Assembly: GCA_002406015.1 (NCBI GenBank)
Contig: DHMX01000007.1
Span: 1-30,942 of the forward strand
DNA from: Lachnospiraceae bacterium UBA4631
Lineage (GTDB): Bacteria; Bacillota; Clostridia; Lachnospirales; Lachnospiraceae
DNA: 30,942 nucleotides
Reading direction: 5' to 3'
This document shows, one piece after another, positions 24,182 through 30,910 of the stretch (positions are counted from its first letter, which is position 1; each line of letters starts with the position of its first letter). Made by a program: the position numbers and the translations under genes. The notes beneath the pieces were generated by a model. That model worked only from the letters and a program-made list of their open reading frames with translations. It was not told where the DNA came from and made no database searches.

Positions 24182-24874
24182 TTATACCTTGAACCGATAG
24201 CCAACTCCCCAGATGGTTTCTATATACTGCGGCTTGGCGGTATTTAACTCTATCTTCTCCCGTATCTTTTTAATATGAACGGTTACGGTTGCAATATCTC
24301 CAATGGAATCCATGTTCCAGATTTCTTTGAATAATTCTTCCTTGGTATAGACATGATTCGGATTGCTTGCAAGGAAGGTCAACAGGTCAAACTCTTTTGT
24401 GGTAAGGATTTTTTCTTCTCCGTTTACAAAGACACGACGGGCAGTTTTGTCTATTTTGATGCCCCGAATCTCAATAAATTCATTTTCCTGATTATTGCCG
24501 CTCTTTACCAGACGCTCATATCTGGACAGGTGTGCTTTTACTCTTGCAACCAGCTCGCTTGGACTAAACGGCTTGGTGATATAGTCATCCGCTCCCAGCT
24601 CCAGACCGCGAATCTTGTCAATGTCTTCTTTTTTGGCAGATACTACCAGAATCGGAATGTTTTTCACCTCGCGGATGCGTTTGCAGATTTCAAATCCGTC
24701 TACGCTTGGCAGCATCAGGTCAACAATCACAATGTCATAATTTTCTAATAATGCCCGGTCTAAGCCCTTTTGTCCGTCATTTTCAATGGATACTTCAAAA
24801 TCATACAGCTCCAGATAGTCCTTTTCCAGCTCTGCAATTGCCTGTTCATCTTCGATAATTAATACTTTCCTCAT
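24182..24874 (-). CDS. OmpR/PhoB-type response regulator
   Basis: The 230-residue product has a receiver domain (1-118) with 'IIEDE', phosphoacceptor Asp52 in 'IVDLMLP', 'VVSAK' and 'DDYITKPFSPSELVAR'. A winged-helix effector domain follows (about 130-230: 'LTTKEFDLLTFLASNPNHV', 'ATVTVHIKKIREKIE', 'IETIWGVGYRF'). AGGAGG lies 8 bases before ATG. Its partner kinase is two genes upstream on the same strand, separated by an unusual membrane protein. Targets are unknown; the nearby FtsX-type transporter is a candidate only by proximity. Confidence 0.93.
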   Translation of the reverse strand: MRKVLIIEDEQAIAELEKDYLELYDFEVSIENDGQKGLDRALLENYDIVIVDLMLPSVDGFEICKRIREVKNIPILVVSAKKEDIDKIRGLELGADDYITKPFSPSELVARVKAHLSRYERLVKSGNNQENEFIEIRGIKIDKTARRVFVNGEEKILTTKEFDLLTFLASNPNHVYTKEELFKEIWNMDSIGDIATVTVHIKKIREKIELNTAKPQYIETIWGVGYRFKV

Positions 24875-24891
24875 TTCATTTCCTCCTGTCT

Positions 24892-26052
24892 TTACTCGAT
24901 TTTCGCCAGTCTGTTGCGTATATAGTCAAGTTTTATTTTTTCTATCTCTGCTTCATTTTTAAGCCTATGTGCTTCCCGATAAAGCGGAACGCGATTATTA
25001 CTAATCGCATAGCCTTCTACTATCTTTTTATCATGCTCAATCATGTAATCTACTATCTTCGCTTCCCATTTGGAGAAGAACAGCCACATAAATATTCCGG
25101 CTGCGATAAGCGGAAGCAACGAAGCCATTCCGCCTGTAGCTATTTCCAGCTCAAAACCTCTTGCAAGAATGTTTTGAAGTACATCATAGCCGATTAAAAC
25201 AGATACAAATATGATAATATTCCGTTTTATTTCTTTATAGTCATATTCTATTTGCAATTGTCTTTGTTGTATTTCTTCTAATTGCTTCTGCGTGTAAGCA
25301 ATCTCGGACTCCATCCACTTTATCTGCGCTTCTATGCTTTCCTTCAGCTCCCGATTTTCAATGTCTGTAATTTCCGATTGATTAATTGCCATTGAAAACG
25401 AAAAATTAGGCTCGCTTACTGTTTCCTGCCCGAAAAAATTCTCCTCTCCGGAGCGTAAATTCCTTGATTTATCTGCATACCTCTGCGTGCTTGTCCAAAA
25501 ATCATCTGATTGAAGCGTATCTTCTATGGACTTTTTTTGATTGTATAATGTCTGAAGTTCTTCGTTGCAGTGCTGAACTTCTGTCTCTGCCGCCGTAATC
25601 TTATTCCGCAAGGATTCGGTCTGCCTGTGAATGGATTCACTTTTCTCGGTAAATATGCCTCCCCGCGAACCAAACAATGTCTTTCCGGAACGAAACACAT
25701 TCACCCAAAGCTTGATACATACAACCAAACCAAACGCACACAACAGCAAGCCGGATAATAGCGAAACCCCGCCACTGGCAATCTCCGCAGAAGTCCCATC
25801 CGGCGTTATTTTGGTATATATGATAATACATATCACACCGAGAATCATACACAGTGTCATAATCACCAGCATTACAATCGTTCCGGTAAAATCAGACTGT
25901 GCCAAACTCTGAACTGTCGGCATATGCCTTAACCGGAACTTGTCTTCAATTAAAGACATTTCTAATTTCATTTTCTCTTCTTCTATTTTGCCGATGTCAT
26001 CTGCTATATTTGAAAGTCCATGTTGACTGACCTCGTACTGTTTTAATTCCAT
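24892..26052 (-). CDS. Unrecognised four-helix membrane protein within a two-component operon
   Basis: I do not recognise this 386-residue protein. It has an N-terminal helical segment (1-50), a membrane hairpin (about 56-80 and 95-118), a long heptad-rich cytoplasmic coiled coil (about 125-272), a second hairpin (about 276-296 and 302-325) and a charged helical tail. The turns of the two hairpins match each other, 'SAEIASGGVSLLSG' and 'ELEIATGGMASLLP', each followed by a hydrophobic helix ending in Lys/Trp, which indicates an internal duplication. It sits 14-17 bases from neighbouring genes, between kinase and regulator, with GGGGAG before ATG. It may be an accessory sensor or kinase modulator; that is inferred from position alone. 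Confidence 0.8.
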   Translation of the reverse strand: MELKQYEVSQHGLSNIADDIGKIEEEKMKLEMSLIEDKFRLRHMPTVQSLAQSDFTGTIVMLVIMTLCMILGVICIIIYTKITPDGTSAEIASGGVSLLSGLLLCAFGLVVCIKLWVNVFRSGKTLFGSRGGIFTEKSESIHRQTESLRNKITAAETEVQHCNEELQTLYNQKKSIEDTLQSDDFWTSTQRYADKSRNLRSGEENFFGQETVSEPNFSFSMAINQSEITDIENRELKESIEAQIKWMESEIAYTQKQLEEIQQRQLQIEYDYKEIKRNIIIFVSVLIGYDVLQNILARGFELEIATGGMASLLPLIAAGIFMWLFFSKWEAKIVDYMIEHDKKIVEGYAISNNRVPLYREAHRLKNEAEIEKIKLDYIRNRLAKIE

Positions 26053-26066
26053 GTAGTCTCCCCTAT

Positions 26067-26141
26067 TTATTCTGCTCCTGCATACTTTCTATATTCCTTC
26101 TGCTTTAACCTGCTTCTTAATATCATGTTTTTATTCTTCAT
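26067..26141 (-). CDS. Possible 24-codon basic peptide between kinase and membrane-protein genes
   Basis: An ATG overlapping the kinase stop opens a 24-codon frame, 'MKNKNMILRSRLKQKEYRK' and five more residues, ending 14 bases before the next gene. It has only a weak AGAGA ribosome binding site. It fills almost the whole intergenic gap and could serve translational coupling, or be chance. Confidence 0.2.
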   Translation of the reverse strand: MKNKNMILRSRLKQKEYRKYAGAE

Positions 26142-27609
26142 TTTCTCTGTATATCTTAAGTGTAAATGCGATGGTGGTGCCTTCCCCTTCTTTGCTCTCT
26201 GCCCATATATTTCCGCCATGCTCCTGAATAATTTTCTTGGCAATTGCCAAGCCAAGCCCGCTGCCACCGGTCGAGGAATTGCGGGAAGCATCGGTACGGT
26301 ACATCCGCTTAAATATAAGCGGAAGGTCTTTTTCCGATATTCCGTTTCCGTTATCACGGATTTTCATACAGACATAATCCTGCTCCCATGGTGCAACCAG
26401 AATCTCTACCCTTCGTTCTTCCTTCTGGTTGTATTTGATTGCATTGGTAACAATGTTGCCGATTACACGCCGAATCTGCTCCGGGTCTGCAATTACCCTC
26501 GTATCCTTCGGGCATTGATTTTCATACTGAAATTCTACTCCTGCTGCCTCCATATCCATAGATATGTCTTCTACGCAGTCATCGAAGTAAGAGCTGACGT
26601 TAATTTTGACAAAATTATAAGGTATGGAGTTATTGTCTATTTTGGTATACAGCGAAAGCTCATTAATTAAGGCATCCATTTCATTTGCTTTATTATATAT
26701 CGTGCGTATATAGCGGTCAATTTTCTCCGGGGTATCCGCAACTCCGTCCATGATTCCTTCCACGTAGCCCTTAATTGCCGTAATCGGAGTCTTCAGGTCA
26801 TGTGAAATGTTACTGATTAATTCGCGGTTCTCCTGCTCCTGCCGCATACGGTCATCTACGGATTCTTTTAGCTTAATCCGCATCTGATTAAAGGAATGAC
26901 ATACCTGCCCTATCTCATCATCCGATAATACTTCAACATCTTCGTTTAAGTTGCCTGCCTTTATCCGCTCGGTTCCTGCCTGCAACAGCTTCAACGGACG
27001 TACAAATATCCAATAAATATAAATAGAAGTAAAACCGCTAACCAACAGCAGAACACCGATTACCATCAGCATAAGCTTAATCAGTATCTGCTTCATGTTC
27101 TTAACCAAGGTGTCTGTGTAGCTGACAACAAAGACGGAGCCGGTTCTTCCGTCACTTAAGGTAAAGTCTTTTTGCCGCAGAAAGTAGGCATCCGGTGCAT
27201 CTACAAAGATACCGCCTTCTATCTGTTCGTTATCACCGTATGCAGGCAAGACGGCTTCAATTGCTTCGGTGCCTTCTGCCCCCCGGTAATAAATGTCATC
27301 CCCAACCCGAACCAGAAATATAGCATTGGTTCCCAACAGCTGCTGGTTAAAGCTGTCTAAATATTCTTTATCCAGCAGTTGGTCGGGATTCTCGTTTGCA
27401 TCCTGCATAATTTCATCAAATATTTCTTCCGCAACGCCGTTCATAACAAGAAGGGGATTGGCATATGCCTCCAGACCACTTGCGGTTCCCGCTCCGAATA
27501 TGTTTCTCAGGTAAATTCTTCCCAGAAAAAACGTACCGCAAATAATGATGATAAATGGTATCAAAACCAACGGTATGACTAATATTTTAACTTTGTCTGC
27601 AATTTTCAT
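26131..27609 (-). CDS. Sensor histidine kinase (HAMP, HisKA)
   Basis: The 492-residue kinase has a membrane helix near the start (about 9-33), an extracytoplasmic sensor domain (about 34-175), a second helix (about 178-202), and a HAMP domain with 'FVRPLKLLQAGTERIKAGNL' and 'DDEIGQVCHSFNQM'. The H-box is 'ELISNISHDLKTPITAIKGY' (His270 from this start), and the ATPase has 'IVTNAIKYNQ', 'IRDNGNGISEKDLPLIFKRMY' and 'TGGSGLGLAIAKKI'. An in-frame ATG 12 bases earlier abuts the AAGAAGGG site, so the second ATG is preferred. It partners the OmpR-type regulator downstream. Confidence 0.9.
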   Translation of the reverse strand: MKIADKVKILVIPLVLIPFIIIICGTFFLGRIYLRNIFGAGTASGLEAYANPLLVMNGVAEEIFDEIMQDANENPDQLLDKEYLDSFNQQLLGTNAIFLVRVGDDIYYRGAEGTEAIEAVLPAYGDNEQIEGGIFVDAPDAYFLRQKDFTLSDGRTGSVFVVSYTDTLVKNMKQILIKLMLMVIGVLLLVSGFTSIYIYWIFVRPLKLLQAGTERIKAGNLNEDVEVLSDDEIGQVCHSFNQMRIKLKESVDDRMRQEQENRELISNISHDLKTPITAIKGYVEGIMDGVADTPEKIDRYIRTIYNKANEMDALINELSLYTKIDNNSIPYNFVKINVSSYFDDCVEDISMDMEAAGVEFQYENQCPKDTRVIADPEQIRRVIGNIVTNAIKYNQKEERRVEILVAPWEQDYVCMKIRDNGNGISEKDLPLIFKRMYRTDASRNSSTGGSGLGLAIAKKIIQEHGGNIWAESKEGEGTTIAFTLKIYRENEE

Positions 27610-27637
27610 GTCTGATACCATCCCTTCTTTTTTTCAA

Positions 27638-27646
27638 AGTATAGCA
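27638..27646 (-). promoter_or_regulatory. Extended -10 promoter of the kinase-to-rluA operon
   Basis: TGCTATACT on the minus strand (27646-27638) is an extended -10 element about 30 bases before the kinase start. No clear -35 was found. The promoter should serve kinase, membrane protein, regulator, truA and the RluA-type gene, which are all closely spaced. Confidence 0.5.
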
Positions 27647-27672
27647 TACCCGTAGCCACTTGTACGAAAAAA

Positions 27673-27690
27673 CTTAATTTATTTATTAAG
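27673..27690. repeat. AT-rich inverted repeat between divergent genes
   Basis: CTTAAT-TTATTT-ATTAAG is a perfect 6-bp inverted repeat in the AT-rich centre between the kinase operon and the 206-aa gene. It could be an UP-like element or a regulator site. Confidence 0.35.
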
Positions 27691-27732
27691 ATTTAATTTT
27701 CTAAAATACCATTTATTTTTTTCTCCTTTATA

Positions 27733-27740
27733 CCGATAAT
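27733..27740 (+). promoter_or_regulatory. Possible flagellar-type (sigma-D) -10 element
   Basis: CCGATAAT matches the core of the sigma-D/sigma-28 -10 consensus (GCCGATAA/T). The expected TAAA -35 about 15 bases upstream is not present (TTAT instead), so this is tentative. TAATAT just after it could be an ordinary -10. Confidence 0.25.
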
Positions 27741-27820
27741 AATATAAAGGTAATCTTCTACAGCAGGATGCGACGGAAGATACCGGGTAATTATAAACGA
27801 ATACCAAGGAGGGTGATAAC

Positions 27821-28441
27821 ATGATTCAAGGAGTAACAGGTTCTGCTTATGCAGCAAATACTACCGCCAGCAACACCAAGCCTGCCACCACAACTGAGGT
27901 CAGCAAGGAAGAGGCTGCTGCTATCTATGAGAAGTCCGGCGAGGTATCTACATCCTCAACTACCGCAAAGGCTACCGATAAGAAAGATAATTCTGCGATT
28001 GTTGCGAAGCTGAAAGCGGATGCAGATGCAAGACTGTCTTCCTTAAAGGGATTGGTTGAGAAATTATTTACCAAGCAGAGCAAAACATTTGCATGGGCAA
28101 ATTCTACAAATACGGATTTAATGAATGATTCTTCTTTCTGGAATGCAATTCGTACCGGTAATTTCACCGTTGACGAAGCAACTGCTGCACAGGCAAGAGA
28201 AGATATTTCCGAAAATGGTTATTGGGGCGTTGCTCAGACCTCTGACCGCTTAGTTGATTTTGCAAAGGCTTTAACCGGTGGTGATACCAGCAAGATTGAA
28301 CAGATGCGGGATGCTATTAAGAAGGGCTTCGAGGGGGCTAAAAAGCTTTGGGGCGGCGAGCTTCCTGAAATATCTCAAAAGACCTACGATGCTACCATGG
28401 AAAAGCTTGATAAGTGGGCAAAGGAATCAACTGACAATTAA
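27821..28441 (+). CDS. Conserved protein of unknown function with GYWGVAQTSDR domain
   Basis: The 206-residue product starts 'MIQGVTGSAYAANTTAS', followed by a Thr/Ser/Lys-rich flexible region (about 15-55). A helical domain follows, with 'DADARLSSLKGLVEKLF' and then 'ENGYWGVAQTSDRLVDFAKA' and 'LTGGDTSKIEQMRDAIKKGF', ending 'GELPEISQKTYDATMEKLDK'. From memory the C-terminal half resembles a widespread domain (DUF5610-like; some clostridial homologues carry a doubtful 'hydrogenase-4 component G' label); no function is established. There is no true signal peptide despite 'AYAA'. AAGGAGGGTG lies before ATG. It is transcribed alone and ends at a strong terminator. Confidence 0.75.
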   Translation: MIQGVTGSAYAANTTASNTKPATTTEVSKEEAAAIYEKSGEVSTSSTTAKATDKKDNSAIVAKLKADADARLSSLKGLVEKLFTKQSKTFAWANSTNTDLMNDSSFWNAIRTGNFTVDEATAAQAREDISENGYWGVAQTSDRLVDFAKALTGGDTSKIEQMRDAIKKGFEGAKKLWGGELPEISQKTYDATMEKLDKWAKESTDN

Positions 28442-28456
28442 TATCCTTTTCTATAA

Positions 28457-28500
28457 AAAACGTACCGTTTCCTAAGGGGTCCTTATGAGCGGTACGTTTT
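28457..28500. terminator. Bidirectional terminator shared with the methyltransferase gene
   Basis: AAAACGTACCG (28457-28467) and CGGTACGTTTT (28490-28500) form a perfect 11-bp stem; an inner TAAGG-GGT-CCTTA stem stacks in the loop. T-runs flank it on both strands. On the minus strand the methyltransferase stop codon (28483-28485) lies in the inner stem, so one arm is also coding. Confidence 0.88.
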
Positions 28501-29430
28501 ATATTTTTTCTGTATTCCGTTGGTATTTCGTTCCCAAAAGACTCCATCGGCATATCCTTGAATGGTGTCATCTTCTTCTGCCATTTCCAGTCGTTTTTCC
28601 GTCCAGACACAGTATTGTGCATTTTGTTCTATGCCAACATAACAGCGTTCTAATTTCTTTGCCGTAACGAGTGTGGAACCGGAGCCTGCAAATGGGTCAA
28701 ATATGATTTCGTTCCGGTTCGAGCTTGCCAGTATCAGCTTTGCCAGCAGCTTCTCCGGCTTCTGGGTAGGATGTGCGGTATTTTCTGCCATGGACCAGTA
28801 TGGTATGGATATGTCATCCCAGAAGTTCGATGGGTATGTATTCCGGAAGTTTCCTTCTTTTGTTTCTTCCCAGTCCTTTGCCTTTCCGTTTTCCCGATAA
28901 GGGGCTACTACTTTCCGCCGCTGCTTCACGTCTTCCACGTTGAAGGTATATTCTTTGGAAACGGTTGCAAACCATATGTCTTCCATTCCGTTTTTCCAGT
29001 TCTTTAAGGAGCCTCTTCCTTTTTCTCTCTGCCATGTAATCCGGTTCTGCACATGAAAGTATTTCTTGAGTACAAACAGGATAGCAGGGCTTGATTGCCA
29101 GTCACAGCACACATAAATGGTTGCTGTATCTTTTAACAGGGGCAGTACTGCCTGAATCCATTGTTCTGTATATTCCATATACAGCTCGTCGGTTGTCTTT
29201 TTGAATTTGGCGCCATGGAAGTCTTTGTTGATATTATACGGCGGGTCTACAATCAGAAGGTCTACGAACCCTTTGGGAAGATAGGGCATGACCGCAAAGG
29301 TATCGCCATATATGGTCTTATTCCGAATGCTTTCTATGTCTGTGGGTGCTTCAACGGTAATGCATCGTTCCAAATACCGTCTGCCTTCTTCCACTGTTAT
29401 ATCGATTGTCTTGTTTTTTGCTGCTTTCAT
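28483..29430 (-). CDS. Orphan beta-class DNA methyltransferase (N6-adenine or N4-cytosine)
   Basis: The 315-residue product has motif IV 'VDPPYN' (61-66) before motif I 'DPFAGSGST' (245-253), with 'AHPTQKPEKLLAKLI' (motif X) just ahead of motif I. This order defines the beta class of amino-methyltransferases. The target-recognition part lies between (about 120-215: 'RITWQREKGRGSLKNWKNG', 'FRNTYPSNFWDDISIPYW'). It transfers methyl from S-adenosylmethionine to adenine N6 (more likely with DPPY) or cytosine N4. No restriction endonuclease is visible next to it, so it may be regulatory or the remnant of a restriction system. AAGGCGGAG precedes ATG. Confidence 0.87.
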   Translation of the reverse strand: MKAAKNKTIDITVEEGRRYLERCITVEAPTDIESIRNKTIYGDTFAVMPYLPKGFVDLLIVDPPYNINKDFHGAKFKKTTDELYMEYTEQWIQAVLPLLKDTATIYVCCDWQSSPAILFVLKKYFHVQNRITWQREKGRGSLKNWKNGMEDIWFATVSKEYTFNVEDVKQRRKVVAPYRENGKAKDWEETKEGNFRNTYPSNFWDDISIPYWSMAENTAHPTQKPEKLLAKLILASSNRNEIIFDPFAGSGSTLVTAKKLERCYVGIEQNAQYCVWTEKRLEMAEEDDTIQGYADGVFWERNTNGIQKKYKTYRS

Positions 29431-29472
29431 TTTAAAACTCCGCCTTCGGTTTGGGTATGAATGGTTGTTTGT

Positions 29473-29481
29473 ATTGTAGCA
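29473..29481 (-). promoter_or_regulatory. Possible methyltransferase promoter
   Basis: TGCTACAAT on the minus strand (29481-29473) is an extended -10 with one mismatch, about 45 bases before the methyltransferase start. No -35 is evident in the C-rich upstream sequence. Confidence 0.35.
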
Positions 29482-29810
29482 TGGTTTTGGGTGGGTGGCT
29501 AGGGGGAGTTTGGCTGTTTGAGGGATAGGATAGGATGTGATGCTGTATTTTGCAATGGTTGGCTGTGAGGAGGAGAATTTTTATATTTTATATTTAACGT
29601 AGGATGCCAATCAGCTGGCGGCTGCCATACAAGAAAATAAACTCCATAAACAATACAAACAACTTGGTTTATCGGATGAGTAAAAAAATCATAATGCAGT
29701 GAACAGATTCCATCCAAATACAGAAATCCGCTTAGACAACACTTGTTTTCCCTTCTCCCCCTACTGAATGCCATTTTATCATGGGTGTCTGAAAGTCATC
29801 AAGAAACATA
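29482..29810. other. Gene-poor junction with strand-biased composition
   Basis: The first 100 bases are strikingly G+T-rich on the plus strand, including GGGTGGGTGG and GGGGG runs at 29489-29506. The remainder turns AT-rich towards the immunity genes. A 91-codon minus-strand frame (29774-29499) lacks a ribosome binding site and any family resemblance. The plus frame 29603-29683 reads 'DANQLAAAIQENKLHKQYKQ' and ends 'LGLSDE' plus stop, with protein-like composition but no start codon; it may be the 3' end of a lost gene. Confidence 0.4.
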
Positions 29811-30254
29811 TTATTCTATTATTTGCAATTCACCTTTCTCACCTGATATTAACTTATTAAGCATCGTTTCAAAATTGTCACCCCAATTTATAAGACAATC
29901 ATCGTATCCCGTAAAATAAAACCCTTTTTCAGACAGAAATAATGTCATGTTTTCCCTTTCTATGTCTCCAATTATTAACAATTTATCTTGCAAAAATTCA
30001 TTATACTCTTCTACTATATCCATTGTTATCTCCTTTTGAGCTTCTATTGGATTTAATCGAAGAATCATATCCTGTTTCCAGATAGGATGGATATAATGAA
30101 TTTCTAAATATGCATATTTCTCTATAAATTGCTTTTGTTTTGCATTATAACGATAACCGCACTCTTCATACATATGTAATATAGCAGAAATATCTACGTT
30201 TCTTTCTTCATAATATCCTGCTTGTTCTAAAAGAATATTTACTTTTCCCATCAT
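29811..30254 (-). CDS. SUKH-3-like immunity protein
   Basis: The 147-residue product fits the SUKH-3 immunity family of polymorphic toxin systems: 'LLEQAGYYEERNVDISAILH' at the start, 'FIEKYAYLEIHYIHP' in the middle, and near the end 'LIIGDIERENMTLFLSEKGF' then 'FTGYDDCLINWGDNFETML'. These proteins bind and neutralise toxins delivered by neighbouring cells; several SUKH families counter nucleases. No toxin gene is adjacent within the window. AT-rich codon use and unrelated neighbours suggest acquisition by transfer. The first codon pair is ATG ATG with AGGAGA close upstream; the second ATG has better spacing. Confidence 0.7.
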   Translation of the reverse strand: MMGKVNILLEQAGYYEERNVDISAILHMYEECGYRYNAKQKQFIEKYAYLEIHYIHPIWKQDMILRLNPIEAQKEITMDIVEEYNEFLQDKLLIIGDIERENMTLFLSEKGFYFTGYDDCLINWGDNFETMLNKLISGEKGELQIIE

Positions 30255-30296
30255 TTTCTCCTATTCTGTAAAACAAACTATATTTCCATATAAGTT

Positions 30297-30325
30297 TTGA
30301 CAGTTTATGCAAGGAGCTTTATAAT
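30297..30325 (+). promoter_or_regulatory. Perfect consensus sigma-A promoter on the opposite strand
   Basis: TTGACA (30297-30302), exactly 17 bases, TATAAT (30320-30325). It faces right, away from the SUKH-3-like gene and into the region antisense to the Imm63-like gene. It is the best promoter seen in the window. Confidence 0.85.
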
Positions 30326-30351
30326 TTCCTCCAACCTAAGGATATTTTAAA

Positions 30352-30420
30352 ATGGATACAATTACGAAGTTTATCCCTCTTATCGTTTTTTTATTCCATT
30401 ATCCATCCACATATAACTGA
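30352..30420 (+). CDS. Candidate 22-residue hydrophobic peptide
   Basis: The ATG at 30352 opens a 22-codon frame, 'MDTITKFIPLIVFLFH' followed by six residues (YPSTYN) and TGA. TAAGGAT (30337-30343) lies 8 bases before the ATG, and the perfect promoter above should start transcripts about 20 bases before it. The peptide would be a single short membrane-inserting segment with charged residues only at its start. Small hydrophobic peptides of this kind include type I toxins and membrane microproteins, but there is no family match I can name. The transcript could instead be an antisense RNA to the Imm63-like gene. Confidence 0.4.
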   Translation: MDTITKFIPLIVFLFHYPSTYN

Positions 30421-30490
30421 CATAGTCACTTTTATATGCTTATTTCTCCCCGTCCTTTGTTAATTATTAAAATTATTATCAAACATTTTG

Positions 30491-30910
30491 CTAAATAGCA
30501 TTATCATTATATGGGTTCTTATTTAGAATTTCTTCTATTTCAGCATTTTTTCTATTTTCAAAATCTTTCCCAAATAAAGAGAATATTTCTTTTTCCTTTG
30601 AAAAAAGTGCTCTTCTGAAATCTCTCCCCTTTTCTCGATTACACATAGCATACTCCATTGCAATACTAGATGTAATTATTTGTAGTACATTCCATAAAAC
30701 CTCTCTTTCTTCATGTGTTACAATATCACTCCTTATTTTTCCTTTTTCTGTATAAAGAATATGATATTCTTGGTTTTTGCTAAATATATATGACCCCTCT
30801 ACACTATTATCTGTTCCTTCAGAAAAAAACAAATTCCTACAAACAGCACTCCCTAATCTCGTCCAAATTTCATTATATATATACTTTTCTAATTCCTCTG
30901 TTGTTAACAT
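30491..30910 (-). CDS. Imm63-like immunity protein
   Basis: The 139-residue product resembles the Imm63 family of toxin-immunity proteins: 'SKNQEYHILYTEKGKIRSDI' followed by 'THEEREVLWNVLQIITSSIAMEYA', then 'CNREKGRDFRRALFSKEKEI' and the ending 'IEEILNKNPYND'. The paired R-x-x-R...F and the closing P-Y/F-x-D are features I recall for this family; the assignment is from memory. GAGGTG lies 9 bases before ATG. With the SUKH-3-like gene it forms a small immunity cluster on the minus strand. The cognate toxin, if present, must lie beyond the right edge. Confidence 0.55.
   Translation of the reverse strand: MLTTEELEKYIYNEIWTRLGSAVCRNLFFSEGTDNSVEGSYIFSKNQEYHILYTEKGKIRSDIVTHEEREVLWNVLQIITSSIAMEYAMCNREKGRDFRRALFSKEKEIFSLFGKDFENRKNAEIEEILNKNPYNDNAI

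Noticed and set aside
26142..26357. Upper part of a 96-codon minus-strand frame over the kinase C-terminus
   Set aside because: It is an alternative frame of the conserved kinase ATPase domain; only its last 24 codons fall in the gap and are listed separately with low confidence.
29499..29774. 91-codon minus-strand frame
   Set aside because: No ribosome site, no recognisable similarity, and composition follows the biased DNA rather than a protein.
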